A stretch of DNA of 64,000 nt from Mesorhizobium sp. B2-3-4 (GTDB lineage Bacteria; Pseudomonadota; Alphaproteobacteria; Rhizobiales; Rhizobiaceae), in contig NZ_VFVY01000024.1 in NCBI RefSeq assembly GCF_006442315.1, forward strand, positions 53,348 to 117,347, given 5' to 3'. The first letter of the stretch is position 1. Every line of letters begins with the position of its first letter. This document shows positions 36,064-45,493 of the stretch, piece after piece. A model generated the notes under the pieces. It was not told the origin of the DNA and did not search any database. It saw only the letters and a list, made by a program, of their open reading frames with translations. Made by a program: the position numbers and the translations under genes.

Positions 36064-37236
36064 ATGCAGTCGTTGAGGAAATACCGGCGCATCACGGTCA
36101 AGATCGGTTCGGCGCTGCTCGTCGACCGCGCCAGCGGCCTGAAGCGCGACTGGCTCGCATCGCTTGCCGACGATATCGCCGTGCTTGCCCAGGGCGGGGC
36201 CGAGATCCTCGTCGTGTCGTCCGGCGCCATCGCGCTTGGCCGCACCATTCTGGGCCTCGGCAAGCGAGCGTTGAAGCTCGAGGAAAGCCAGGCGGCGGCG
36301 GCTGTCGGCCAGATCGCGCTCGCCGGCGCCTGGTCTGACGCGCTTGGCAAGGGTGACCTGAAATCGGGCCAGATTCTCTTGACGCTCGGCGATACCGAAG
36401 AACGCCGCCGCTACCTCAACGCGCGCGCGACGATCTCGACGCTGCTCAAGATGAAGGCGGTGCCGGTCATCAATGAGAACGACACGGTGGCGACCTCCGA
36501 AATCCGCTATGGCGACAATGACCGGCTGGCCGCGCGGGTGGCGACGATGATGGGTGCGGACCTTCTGGTCCTGCTCTCCGACATTGACGGGCTCTACACC
36601 GCGCCGCCGGCGCGCGATCCCGACGCAAAGTTCATTCCGGTGGTCGACCGCATCACGCCTGACATCGAGGCGATGGCGGGCGCGGCGGCTTCCGAACTGT
36701 CGCGCGGCGGCATGCGCACCAAGCTCGATGCCGGCAAGATCGCCAATGCCGCCGGCACGGCGATGATCATCACCTCGGGCACGCGGCTGTCGCCGCTGAT
36801 GGCGATCGAGCGCGGCGAGCGCGCCACCTTCTTCCGGCCGAGCGCCAATCCGGTCAAGGGCTACAAGACCTGGATCGCCGGACAGCTCGAGCCGGCCGGC
36901 CGGCTGACCGTCGATGCCGGCGCCATAGGGGCGCTGATTTCGGGCAAGTCGCTGCTGCCGGCAGGGGTCAAGCTGGTCAGCGGCAATTTCTCGCGCGGCG
37001 ACACGGTGGCGATTCTGTCGCCCGAGGGCCGCGAGATCGCACGCGGGCTGGTTGCCTACGACGCCGCCGATGCCGTAAGGATCGCAGGCCTGAAGACAGC
37101 CGAAATCGAGACGGTGCTCGGCTACGAGGCGCGTTCGGCGATGATCCACCGCGATGACCTGGTGGTGAGTCATCCCAGTGACCAAGTACGGGCCAGTGAC
37201 CAAGTACGGGCAGGAAACGAGACAAGCGGAAGATGA
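36064..37236 (+). CDS. proB: Glutamate 5-kinase
   Basis: First enzyme of proline synthesis: phosphorylates L-glutamate. The kinase domain (about 1-260) includes TVKIGSALLVD, VVSSGAIALGR and INENDTVATSEIRYGDNDRL; the C-terminal PUA domain (about 285-365) starts GRLTVDAGAIGAL. The 390-residue length includes about 15 extra residues at the end, produced by an exact 18-base tandem repeat that encodes SDQVRA twice. It is three bases after obgE and three bases before proA. Confidence 0.96.
   Translation: MQSLRKYRRITVKIGSALLVDRASGLKRDWLASLADDIAVLAQGGAEILVVSSGAIALGRTILGLGKRALKLEESQAAAAVGQIALAGAWSDALGKGDLKSGQILLTLGDTEERRRYLNARATISTLLKMKAVPVINENDTVATSEIRYGDNDRLAARVATMMGADLLVLLSDIDGLYTAPPARDPDAKFIPVVDRITPDIEAMAGAAASELSRGGMRTKLDAGKIANAAGTAMIITSGTRLSPLMAIERGERATFFRPSANPVKGYKTWIAGQLEPAGRLTVDAGAIGALISGKSLLPAGVKLVSGNFSRGDTVAILSPEGREIARGLVAYDAADAVRIAGLKTAEIETVLGYEARSAMIHRDDLVVSHPSDQVRASDQVRAGNETSGR
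37175..37210 (+). repeat. Perfect 18-base tandem duplication in the proB 3' end
   Basis: CCAGTGACCAAGTACGGG occurs twice without a gap (37175-37192 and 37193-37210). The unit is a multiple of three, so the frame of proB is kept and six codons are repeated in its C-terminal tail. Confidence 0.92.
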
Positions 37237-37239
37237 GCC

Positions 37240-38526
37240 ATGCTGAAGCTGCATGAACAATCCCGGGACGACACCTTGGCGCTGATGGCCGACATCGGCC
37301 GCCGCGCCCGCGCTGCTGCCCGACCGTTGGCCGTTGCAACCACTGCCGCCAAGAATGCCGCGTTGACGGCCATGGCAGACGCTGTTTTGCGGAATGAGCA
37401 GGCCATTCTCGAGGCCAATGCCATCGACGTTGCGAATGGCCACGAATCCGGACTGTCCGGCTCCTTCATGGACCGGCTGAAACTCGATCCGGCGCGCATA
37501 GGCGCGATGGCGGACGGCATTCGCGAGATCGCCGCGCTCAAGGATCCGGTGGGTGACGTGATTGCCGCGTGGGAGCGTCCCAATGGCCTCGCCATCGAGC
37601 GCGTACGCACGCCGCTCGGCGTCGTCGGCGTCATCTATGAAAGCCGGCCGAATGTCACGGCCGATGCCGGCGCGCTGTGCCTCAAGGCCGGTAATCCGGT
37701 GATCCTGCGCGGCGGCTCGGATTCACTCAATTCGTCGTCAGCGATCCACGCCTGCCTGGCCGAAGGCCTGAAGGCCGCCGGTCTGCCCGAGGATGCAATC
37801 CAGCTTGTGCCAACCACCGACCGCGCCGCGGTCGGCGAAATGCTCAAGGGGCTCTCGGGCAATCTCGACGTCATCATCCCGCGCGGCGGCAAAAGCCTGG
37901 TCGGCCGGGTGCAGAGCGAGGCACGGGTGCCGGTCTTTGCCCATCTGGAAGGCATCTGCCATCTCTATATCGACCGCTCCGCCGATCTCGACATGGCGGT
38001 CCGGATCGCGGTCAACGCCAAGATGCGGCGCACCGGCGTCTGCGGCGCGGCCGAAACGCTGCTGGTCGACCGCGCTGTGGCATCCACCCATCTGGTGCCG
38101 ATCCTCGATGCCTTGCGCGCCGCCGGCTGCGAAATCCATGCCGATCAACAGGTGATGAAGCTGTTTTTCGACGCCAAGCCGGCTGATGATGCCGACTGGG
38201 TAACCGAATATCTCGACGCCATCATCGCGGTGAAACTGGTCGACGGCATAGAAGGTGCGATCGACCACATCGAGACCTTCTCATCGCATCACACCGAGGC
38301 GATCGTCGCCGAGGATGCGGCGGCGGTGGAGCGCTTCTTCAACGAGATCGATTCGGCGATCCTGCTGCACAATGCCTCGACGCAGTTCGCAGACGGCGGC
38401 GAGTTCGGCATGGGCGCCGAGATCGGCATCGCCACCGGCAAGATGCATGCGCGCGGCCCGGTCGGCGTCGAGCAACTGACCTCGTTCAAGTACCGCGTGC
38501 GCGGGTCGGGACAGGTGAGGCCTTGA
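37240..38526 (+). CDS. proA: Gamma-glutamyl phosphate reductase
   Basis: NADPH-dependent reductase giving glutamate semialdehyde, 428 residues. Family motifs: PLGVVGVIYESRPNVTADAG, LKAGNPVILRGGSDS, and the catalytic-Cys region MRRTGVCGAAETLLVD; the late signature QFADGGEFGMGAEIGIATGK is split by the strand. It follows proB with three bases between, in the obgE-proB-proA-nadD order. Confidence 0.97.
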   Translation: MLKLHEQSRDDTLALMADIGRRARAAARPLAVATTAAKNAALTAMADAVLRNEQAILEANAIDVANGHESGLSGSFMDRLKLDPARIGAMADGIREIAALKDPVGDVIAAWERPNGLAIERVRTPLGVVGVIYESRPNVTADAGALCLKAGNPVILRGGSDSLNSSSAIHACLAEGLKAAGLPEDAIQLVPTTDRAAVGEMLKGLSGNLDVIIPRGGKSLVGRVQSEARVPVFAHLEGICHLYIDRSADLDMAVRIAVNAKMRRTGVCGAAETLLVDRAVASTHLVPILDALRAAGCEIHADQQVMKLFFDAKPADDADWVTEYLDAIIAVKLVDGIEGAIDHIETFSSHHTEAIVAEDAAAVERFFNEIDSAILLHNASTQFADGGEFGMGAEIGIATGKMHARGPVGVEQLTSFKYRVRGSGQVRP

Positions 38527-38557
38527 TCCATTTCGCCGACAGGACCTGAGGGGGTCT

Positions 38558-39199
38558 GTGACCGCGATGCTGGCATCTCCCGGGCACGCCGTCCCGACCC
38601 GCTATCTCAAAATGCCTTACGCCGCCAAGGGTCTTGCGGTCGGCCTGTTCGGCGGTTCGTTCAATCCGCCGCACGCCGGTCACGCGCTGGTCGCCGAGAT
38701 CGCGCTTAGGCGCCTGGCGCTCGACCAGTTGTGGTGGATGGTGACGCCAGGCAATCCGCTGAAGAGCACACGCGAGCTGGCGCCGCTCGGCGAGCGCATC
38801 GCGCTTTCCGAGAAGATCGCCAAGAACCCGAAGATCAAGGTCACCGCCTTCGAGGCGGCGCATCACGTGCGCTACACCGCCGACACGCTGGCCCTGGTCA
38901 AGGCGCGCAATCCCGGCGTCGACTTCGTCTGGATCATGGGCGCGGACAGCCTGCGCGATTTCCATCGCTGGCAGAGCTGGCGCGAGATCGTGCTCACCTT
39001 CCCGATCGCGGTCATCGACCGCCCCGGCGCGACGCTGTCCTTCCTGTCGTCGGTGGTCGCCAAGACCTTCGACTATGCCCGCATCGATGAAGGCGACGCG
39101 CCGCTCATCGCCCGCATGAAGGCGCCGGCCTGGACCTTCATCCACGGTCCGCGTTCCTCGCTGTCGTCGAGTGCGATCCGCAGGATGGCGAAAGGTTGA
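38558..39199 (+). CDS. nadD: Nicotinate-nucleotide adenylyltransferase
   Basis: Forms deamido-NAD from nicotinate mononucleotide and ATP. The nucleotidyltransferase motif GLFGGSFNPPHAGH (the GSFNPxHxGH signature) is near residue 30, WIMGADSLRDFHRWQ near 125, and the C-terminal SLSSSAIRRM is the SxTxxR-type motif. The GTG at 38558 follows GAGGGGG; the ATG at 38567 is an alternative. It continues the proBA block; its usual neighbour rsfS is displaced to 41617 by two inserted genes. Confidence 0.95.
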   Translation: MTAMLASPGHAVPTRYLKMPYAAKGLAVGLFGGSFNPPHAGHALVAEIALRRLALDQLWWMVTPGNPLKSTRELAPLGERIALSEKIAKNPKIKVTAFEAAHHVRYTADTLALVKARNPGVDFVWIMGADSLRDFHRWQSWREIVLTFPIAVIDRPGATLSFLSSVVAKTFDYARIDEGDAPLIARMKAPAWTFIHGPRSSLSSSAIRRMAKG

Positions 39200-39313
39200 G
39201 TTCTCACCTTCCCGGCGGGCCTGGGAGAGACGGTAGTATCCAGCGGCGGCGCCGTCCGGCAATGTCGTTTTTGCAGCGGCATCGGGCTCGCTGATGGGCG
39301 ATGCTGACCAGGC

Positions 39314-40612
39314 ATGGCGGTCCAACAGAAAACCCACCCCACGATCGATCCGGAACAGGGCAGTGCGCCCACGCCGCTGATCGCGATTGCCAGCGTCATC
39401 GTGTCGATGGCGCTGATCGCCATCGGCAACGGACTGATGTTCGCCTATATCCCCGTCCGCCTCGGCGTCGAGGGCTTCGATCCGACCTGGGCGGGGCTGA
39501 TCGTCACCGGCCTGTCGGCCGGCGGCCTTGCCGGCTGCATCCTGACCGGACCGCTGGTGCGCAGGGTCGGCCACGCCCGCGCCTTCATGGTGCTGTCGGC
39601 ATTGATCGCGCTCTCCAATGTCGCCATTGGCGCCGGGCCGCTGCCGGTGCTTTGGATCGCGGCGCGCGCGCTCTACGGCTTTGCCATATGCGGCCTGTTC
39701 ATCGTCGCGCAGAGCTGGCTCAACGATGCCCTGCCGAACGCCATTCGCGGCCGGGTGATGGCGGTGTTCTATGTCGCCTATATCGGTGGCCTGGGCGTCG
39801 GTTATGCGACGCTGGCCATCATCGACATCCACACCGCCGCGGCGTCGCTGATCGGCATTGCCTTCACCGCCCTGTCCATCCTGCCCGTCGGCATGACGCG
39901 CCTTGCCCAGCCGCCCGCGCCGCAGGCGGCTTCGGTGGCGCTGCGCCAGGCCTGGCGGATATCGCCGGTCGGCGTCGCCGGCATGCTCGCCGTCGGCGGC
40001 CTGTCGATGATCGTTTCCGGCTTCGCGCCCATCCATGCCACCGCCAAGGGCTACAGCCAGGCCGATGTCGCGCTGCTGTTGTCGGCCATGCCGGTCGGCA
40101 CGCTGATCCTGCAGATACCGCTCGGCTGGCTTTCCGACCGCACCGACCGGCGCTACGTGCTTGCCGGCGCCGCGGCGCTGGCGGTCGTCGCCAGCGTGCT
40201 GGCGATCATCTTCGACGGCGGCGCGCTGATGGCCCTGGTGGTGATCTATCTGATCTGGGACGGGGCGGCGGAATCGATCTATGCGCTCTCCAGCGCGCAC
40301 GCCGCCGACCGCGCCAGGAAGGATGAGCTGCTCGCCCTGTCAAGCTCGATGCTGTTTGCTTGGTCGCTGGCCGGCTTCGTGGTGCCGGGCATCGTCACTG
40401 CGCTATCGGCGGTTTTCGGCACGGCGACCTTCATCTATGTCGGCATCGTCATCGCCTCGGCATTCTGCCTGTTCGTGCTGTGGCGGGTGGTCGCGGCGCG
40501 GCCTGTTCCGGCAACGGTCACGGGCAGTTTCGCGCCAATGTCGGCGCAAGCGCCCTTGCCGGTTGAACTCGCTTTCGCGCCGGATGAAGAGGTTCGTCAC
40601 GGCGGCGGCTGA
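39314..40612 (+). CDS. MFS transporter, YcaD-like
   Basis: A 432-residue major facilitator protein with 12 predicted helices in two halves. The first half has GLSAGGLAGCILTGPLVRRV with the loop 2-3 Arg residues, and the second half has LGWLSDRTDRRYVLAG, the repeat of that motif. RALYGFAICGLFIVAQSWLN is like YcaD-type transporters. The substrate is unknown. It is convergent with the MscS gene with no gap between stop codons. Confidence 0.85.
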   Translation: MAVQQKTHPTIDPEQGSAPTPLIAIASVIVSMALIAIGNGLMFAYIPVRLGVEGFDPTWAGLIVTGLSAGGLAGCILTGPLVRRVGHARAFMVLSALIALSNVAIGAGPLPVLWIAARALYGFAICGLFIVAQSWLNDALPNAIRGRVMAVFYVAYIGGLGVGYATLAIIDIHTAAASLIGIAFTALSILPVGMTRLAQPPAPQAASVALRQAWRISPVGVAGMLAVGGLSMIVSGFAPIHATAKGYSQADVALLLSAMPVGTLILQIPLGWLSDRTDRRYVLAGAAALAVVASVLAIIFDGGALMALVVIYLIWDGAAESIYALSSAHAADRARKDELLALSSSMLFAWSLAGFVVPGIVTALSAVFGTATFIYVGIVIASAFCLFVLWRVVAARPVPATVTGSFAPMSAQAPLPVELAFAPDEEVRHGGG

Positions 40613-41464
40613 TTACTGCTTGCGGGCCTCGGGCGGCGGTGCTTCCGGCGGCGGCAGCGGGATCGAGATGCCTTCGCTGTCGAAGGCCTGCTTGGCGCGT
40701 TTCGTCATGTCGATCTGGGTGGCGAAATAGTCCGCCGCGGAGGTCCAGTAGCGCAAGGTGAGCGAGACGGTGGTGTCGCCGAGCGCCGCCACGAAGGCGA
40801 GCGGCGCCGGTTCGCGGCGGATGCGCTTCTCAGCGCCGGCAATGGCAAGCAATGTCTTCTGGGCGCCGTCGATGTCGTTCCACGAGCCGATGCCGAGCGT
40901 GATGTCGGCCCGGCGCACGCCGTTGCGGGTGAAGTTGCGCACCGGCTGGTTCCACAGCGTCGAATTGGGCGCCAGTATGTAGACGCCGTCGGCGGTCCTG
41001 AGCTTGGTGGCGAAGAGGCCGATCTCCTCGATCGAACCGGAAATGGAGCCGACTTCGACGGATTCGCCGATGCGGAACGGACGCAGCGCGAGCAGCATGA
41101 TGCCGGCCGCGATATTCTGCAGCGTGCCTTGCAGGGCGAGACCGATGGCCAGGCCGATGGCGCCGATCGCGGCGATGATCGACGCGGTCTGCACGCCGAA
41201 CTGGCCGAGCACCATGATGACGACCAGGATCAGGATGGCGTAGCGGACGATCTTGGAAAAGAAATGCCGCAGCGTCGCGTCGAAGCCATGGATATGGCCG
41301 AGGCCGGCCGAGATCGAGCGCTCGGCAAGATTGGCGACGATATAGCCGACCACCAGGAGGATGACGGCGCCGATGGCGGAGAAGGAGTAGGAGACGATCA
41401 GCGTACTCAGTTGCGCGAGGCCGGCCTGGACGGTGAGAAGGGTGTTTTGCGGGTCGATCGGCAT
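40613..41464 (-). CDS. Small-conductance mechanosensitive channel, MscS family
   Basis: A 283-residue channel with three N-terminal helices. The pore helix region AIGAIGLAIGLALQGTLQNIAAGIMLLA is rich in Gly and Ala as in MscS TM3 (about residues 100-128), followed by the beta domain start RPFRIGESVEVG and the C-terminal cytoplasmic part ending in a Pro-rich tail. It protects cells from hypo-osmotic shock. The frame extends 30 codons upstream; the ATG at 41464 starts the natural N-terminus. Confidence 0.9.
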   Translation of the reverse strand: MPIDPQNTLLTVQAGLAQLSTLIVSYSFSAIGAVILLVVGYIVANLAERSISAGLGHIHGFDATLRHFFSKIVRYAILILVVIMVLGQFGVQTASIIAAIGAIGLAIGLALQGTLQNIAAGIMLLALRPFRIGESVEVGSISGSIEEIGLFATKLRTADGVYILAPNSTLWNQPVRNFTRNGVRRADITLGIGSWNDIDGAQKTLLAIAGAEKRIRREPAPLAFVAALGDTTVSLTLRYWTSAADYFATQIDMTKRAKQAFDSEGISIPLPPPEAPPPEARKQ

Positions 41465-41616
41465 GGCGGGATTCCGGTTGGTCGGTCCGCCGATAACCGC
41501 TGTGGAAGGGCAGGGTTCCGATGTTTTTGCGTCCCGCTGGGAACAATGTGCCAACAGGCGAGTTCGCCTGCGTCGGGGCTCCGTCTTGAAACTGTCAGGG
41601 AACTCTGCCTATCTAA

Positions 41617-42084
41617 GTGGTGTCACCCGCTTTCAGGGGTGATTTGGTTGTTCTTGCTGCGAAAGGAAATACACTGAGAACAGCACTGCGGAAGAAGGCC
41701 GATATCGTGCCTTCGCCGGCCAGGATCAGCGTAGACGACGCCGTGTCCCGCGCCATCAAGACAGTCCTTGCCAGTCTGGAAGACTCCAAGGCCGAAAACA
41801 TTGTCTCAATCGACATCCAGGGGAAATCGAGCCTCGGCGACTATATGGTCGTCGCGTCGGGCCGATCGCACCGTCATGTCTCGGCTGTCGCCGACCATCT
41901 CCTCAAGGCGCTCAAGGATGCCGGACTCGGCACGGCGCGCGTCGAGGGATTGTCCGGTGCCGACTGGGTCCTGATCGATTCGGGCGATATCATCGTCCAT
42001 GTCTTCCGCCCCGAAGTCCGCGAATTCTACAATCTCGAAAAGATGTGGCAGGCGCCGGATCTCGAGGAAGAGACCTTGCACTGA
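41617..42084 (+). CDS. rsfS: Ribosomal silencing factor RsfS
   Basis: Binds L14 and blocks joining of ribosomal subunits under starvation. The core AENIVSIDIQGKSSLGDYMVVAS with GRSHRHVSAVADHL and GADWVLIDSGDIIVHVF is diagnostic. The start is uncertain: the frame opens with GTG at 41617; a CTG at 41674 has a well-placed AAAGGA, and a GTG at 41707 lies closer to the core. The gene is normally next to nadD, from which it is separated here by an MFS and an MscS gene. rlmH follows. Confidence 0.88.
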   Translation: MVSPAFRGDLVVLAAKGNTLRTALRKKADIVPSPARISVDDAVSRAIKTVLASLEDSKAENIVSIDIQGKSSLGDYMVVASGRSHRHVSAVADHLLKALKDAGLGTARVEGLSGADWVLIDSGDIIVHVFRPEVREFYNLEKMWQAPDLEEETLH

Positions 42085-42145
42085 GCTTCGCCCCGTGTCG
42101 TAACCGTCATGGGTGCGACAGGGACGAGAGCTTGCCGAGGCAGGG

Positions 42146-42628
42146 ATGAAGATATCAGTTCATGCCGTGGGCCGGATGAAAGCCGGCCCTGAGAGAGAGC
42201 TTGCCGACCGCTATTTCGAGCGCTTCGCCAAAAGCGGGCCGGCGGTGGGGCTGGAATTCGCCGGGATCACCGAGATTTCCGAAGGCCGCGCGGCGAATGC
42301 CAGTGAACGCCGGCGTGACGAAGGCGCGAGGCTGCAGGGCCAGTTGCAGCCGGGCACGGCGCTGATCCTGCTCGACGAGCGCGGCAAGAGCCTTTCCTCG
42401 GAAGAGTTCGCCGGCCGTATCGGCCAGTTGCGCGATGGCGGCCGCAGGGCAATGGTGTTGGCCATAGGCGGCGCCGACGGCCACGATCAGACCTTGCGCG
42501 ACGATGCCGAACTGGTGCTGTCGTTCGGCGCGCTGACCTGGCCGCATCAGCTGGTGCGCGTAATGCTGGGGGAACAGCTCTACAGGATCGCCACGATCCT
42601 GTCCGGCCATCCCTACCATAGGTCGTGA
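42146..42628 (+). CDS. rlmH: 23S rRNA (pseudouridine1915-N3)-methyltransferase
   Basis: SPOUT methyltransferase acting on helix 69 of assembled ribosomes. The 160 residues include MKISVHAVGRMKAGPERELA, LLDERGKSLSSEEFA, and the SAM-knot region LAIGGADGHDQTL and LGEQLYRIATIL with the terminal HPYHR. The frame opens at 42113; the ATG at 42146 gives the normal length. It is coupled in order with rsfS, as in most bacteria. Confidence 0.95.
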   Translation: MKISVHAVGRMKAGPERELADRYFERFAKSGPAVGLEFAGITEISEGRAANASERRRDEGARLQGQLQPGTALILLDERGKSLSSEEFAGRIGQLRDGGRRAMVLAIGGADGHDQTLRDDAELVLSFGALTWPHQLVRVMLGEQLYRIATILSGHPYHRS

Positions 42629-42810
42629 AAGCGGCCTATCCGCACCGAATTCCGCCCCAATGCCGCGCAAGATCGCCTCGACTGGCATTTCCGTATCGAG
42701 GGCGTTGCGTCGGCGTGTAAAGCAGGTTCAAACGCCATACGGGTCGACGCGAAGCGCCACAATTATGGTTGATGGTTCGTTAACGAAGCCGCGGATAAAG
42801 TCGATGGCGA

Positions 42811-44160
42811 ATGTCTGAAGGCTGGAAATCGACAACGGGCTCATCAAAAGCGGGCTCATGGCACGCGCGCTGCGGCATCGCGGCGGCGATGGTGCTTTTG
42901 TCGCTTCACGCGGCGCGGGCCGAGAACACGCTCGACATGGCGCCGGATCCTGACCAGAGCCGGGCCGAATATGAGCAGGTTTCCAAGGAGATAACGCTTT
43001 CGTCGGAGCGGCTGGCGAAGCTCGCCGCCGATATCGCCACGGTCAAGAAGGACCATGCCTCGATCACCGCCGCGCTGATCCAGTCGGCGATGACCGAGCA
43101 GAAGCTTGGCCAGGACATAGAGGACATCGGCGCCAAGCTGGAGGGGCTGAAGGGCCAGCAGCAGAAGATCCGCGATTCGCTGATGGCGCGGCGCGATGTA
43201 CTGGCCGAAGTGCTGGGCGCCCTGCAGCGCATGGGGCTCAACCCGCCGCCGGCGATCCTGGTCAAGCCGGAGGACGCCCTGTCGTCGGTGCGCAGCGCCA
43301 TCCTGCTCGGCGCCGTGGTGCCGGAACTGCGCCAGCAGACCGATGCGTTGCTGGCCGACCTCAAGGAACAGACCCGGGTGACAGCCTCGATCGAGGCTGA
43401 ACGGGCGCGGCTGACTTCGGCGGTCGGCGAGCAGGCGGCTGAGAAGAAGCGGCTCGGCATGCTGCTCGAGGCCAAGCAGAAGCTCGAGGCCGACACGCAG
43501 GCACAAATGACGGCCGAGCAGCAGAAATCCGAGGCGCTGGCGGCCAGGGCCAGCAGCCTGAAGGATTTGATCGCCTCGCTCGAAGCCCAGGCGGACAAGA
43601 CACGCAAAGCCGCCGATGCCGCCAAGGCAGCCGCTGCCGGCCAGGCCGACGGCAGCGCGCCGAGTGGCGACCAGACGGCATCTTTGCCGGTTCCGGAAGG
43701 CAATAGATTGACTGCGGCAGCGCCGTTCTCGGCGCTGCAGGGGCAGATCGCGCTGCCGGTCACCGGCCGCATCAAGCGCCGGTTTGGAGCCGATGACGGT
43801 AACGGCGCCTTGATGCTTGGGGACATGGTTGCGACACAATCGGGAGCCATCGTCACCGCGCCGGCGGATGGGAATGTGCTTTATGCGGGGCCGTTTCGCT
43901 CCTATGGTCAACTCTTGATCCTCAACGCAGGCGACGGCTATCATGTCGTCCTGGCGGGGATGAGCAGAATCAGCGTCGCGACTGGCCAGTCCGTTCTCGC
44001 AGGAGAGCCGGTCGGCGCGATGGGAGAAGCCCGGGTGGCGAGCACCTCGGTTTCGAAGAATGGAAATGCCACGCCGGAACTCTATGTCGAGTTCCGCAAG
44101 GATGGAAAACCCGTCGATCCGGCCCCATGGTGGGCGGACCGTTTTTCTGGAAGGACGTGA
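42811..44160 (+). CDS. EnvC-like murein hydrolase activator (degenerate M23/LytM domain)
   Basis: A 449-residue exported protein. A signal region (about residues 18-37, ending HAARAEN) precedes long coiled coils (about 50-130 and 195-265) and an Ala-rich linker; the C-terminal LytM domain begins PVTGRIKRRFG. The zinc ligands of active M23 peptidases are lost: the first HxxxD region reads LMLGDMVATQSG and the HxH-side His is Ala in LLILNAGDGYHVV. This matches EnvC-type activators of amidases. It is followed two bases later by ctpA, a conserved pair in Rhizobiales. Confidence 0.88.
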   Translation: MSEGWKSTTGSSKAGSWHARCGIAAAMVLLSLHAARAENTLDMAPDPDQSRAEYEQVSKEITLSSERLAKLAADIATVKKDHASITAALIQSAMTEQKLGQDIEDIGAKLEGLKGQQQKIRDSLMARRDVLAEVLGALQRMGLNPPPAILVKPEDALSSVRSAILLGAVVPELRQQTDALLADLKEQTRVTASIEAERARLTSAVGEQAAEKKRLGMLLEAKQKLEADTQAQMTAEQQKSEALAARASSLKDLIASLEAQADKTRKAADAAKAAAAGQADGSAPSGDQTASLPVPEGNRLTAAAPFSALQGQIALPVTGRIKRRFGADDGNGALMLGDMVATQSGAIVTAPADGNVLYAGPFRSYGQLLILNAGDGYHVVLAGMSRISVATGQSVLAGEPVGAMGEARVASTSVSKNGNATPELYVEFRKDGKPVDPAPWWADRFSGRT

Positions 44161-44161
44161 A

Positions 44162-45493
44162 ATGATGCGGAAACTGTCGCTTCTGTTTGCCGGTGCGCTG
44201 ATGGGCGCGTCCGCCATGAGCCTTGTCTATGGCGCACCCGGCTCGGCGGCGAACGCTGCAGGCTCGGAAACCTACAAGCAACTGGCGATCTTCGGCGACA
44301 TCTTCGAGCGGGTGCGGGCGCAGTATGTGACCCCGCCCGACGACAAGTCGCTGGTCGAGAACGCCATCAACGGCATGCTTGCCTCGCTCGACCCGCACTC
44401 CTCCTACATGAATGCCGAACAGGCGCAGGACATGCGCGTGCAGACCAAGGGCGAATTCGGCGGCCTCGGCATCGAGGTGACCATGGAAAACGACCTGGTC
44501 AAGGTGATCACGCCGATCGACGACACGCCTGCCGCCAAGGCCGGCGTGCTGGCCGGCGACTATATCGCCAAGATCGACGGCGAGGAGGTTCGCGGCCTGA
44601 CGCTGAACGACGCGGTCGACAAGATGCGCGGCCTGGTCAACACGCCGATCAAGCTCACCATCCTGCGCCAGGGCGCGGACAAGCCGATCGAACTGACGGT
44701 CGTGCGCGACATCATCAAGGTCAAGGCGGTCAAGTTCCGGGTCGAGAACGACATCGGCTACATGAAGATCACCTCCTTCACCGAAAAGACCTATGACGAC
44801 CTCGAGAACGCCATCGACACCATCAAGAAGCAGGTGCCGGACGACAAGCTCAAAGGCTACGTGCTCGACCTGCGCCTCAACCCGGGCGGCCTGCTCGACC
44901 AGGCGGTGAGCGTCTCGGATGCCTTCCTCAAGCGTGGCGAGATCGTCTCGACGCGCGGCCGCGATCCGAAGGACGTCACCCGCTTCGACGCCAAGCCCAA
45001 GCAGGTCGACGACATCAACGGCAAGCCGATGATCGTGCTCGTCAATGGCGGCTCGGCCAGTGCTTCGGAAATCGTCGCCGGCGCGCTGCAGGATCTGCGC
45101 CGCGTCACGGTTGTCGGCACGCAGTCCTTCGGCAAGGGTTCGGTGCAGACCATCATCCCGCTCGGCGAGAATGGCGCGCTCAGGCTGACGACGGCGCTCT
45201 ATTATACGCCGTCGGGCAAGTCGATCCAGGGCAAGGGCATCACGCCCGACATCAAGGTCGATCAGCCGCTGCCGCCGGAACTGCAGGGCAGGGACCTGAC
45301 GCGCGGCGAGTCCGATCTCAAGGGCCACATCAAGGGCGCCGACGAGAGCTCGACCGGTTCCGGTTCGGCCGCCTATGTGCCGCCGGATCCGAAGGACGAT
45401 CTGCAGCTCATCTTCGCCGAACAGCTGCTGCGCGGCCAGAAAACCGATCCGTCCTTCCCGCCCAATCCGGAAAAGGCCGTGCTCAACCAGTAA
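44162..45493 (+). CDS. ctpA: C-terminal processing peptidase, S41 family
   Basis: Periplasmic serine protease of 443 residues: signal peptide (MMRKLSLLFAGALMGASAMS), PDZ domain (about 90-165, with EFGGLGIEVTM and GVLAGDYIAKIDGE), and the S41 catalytic core with the Ser in GGSASASEIVAGAL and the Lys in VGTQSFGKGSVQ. These are the Ser/Lys dyad residues. The acidic/Pro C-terminal tail is usual in rhizobia. Two ATG codons in tandem (44162, 44165) can serve as start. It probably processes envelope or cell-wall enzymes with the EnvC-like partner. Confidence 0.94.
   Translation: MMRKLSLLFAGALMGASAMSLVYGAPGSAANAAGSETYKQLAIFGDIFERVRAQYVTPPDDKSLVENAINGMLASLDPHSSYMNAEQAQDMRVQTKGEFGGLGIEVTMENDLVKVITPIDDTPAAKAGVLAGDYIAKIDGEEVRGLTLNDAVDKMRGLVNTPIKLTILRQGADKPIELTVVRDIIKVKAVKFRVENDIGYMKITSFTEKTYDDLENAIDTIKKQVPDDKLKGYVLDLRLNPGGLLDQAVSVSDAFLKRGEIVSTRGRDPKDVTRFDAKPKQVDDINGKPMIVLVNGGSASASEIVAGALQDLRRVTVVGTQSFGKGSVQTIIPLGENGALRLTTALYYTPSGKSIQGKGITPDIKVDQPLPPELQGRDLTRGESDLKGHIKGADESSTGSGSAAYVPPDPKDDLQLIFAEQLLRGQKTDPSFPPNPEKAVLNQ

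Noticed and set aside
34987..37443. 818-codon minus-strand frame opposite obgE, proB and proA
   Set aside because: It spans three conserved genes on the other strand, and its His/Arg/Asp-rich product matches no family.
38486..40300. 604-codon minus-strand frame opposite nadD and the MFS gene
   Set aside because: Shadow frame rich in Asp, Arg, Gln and His; the plus-strand genes have clear motifs.
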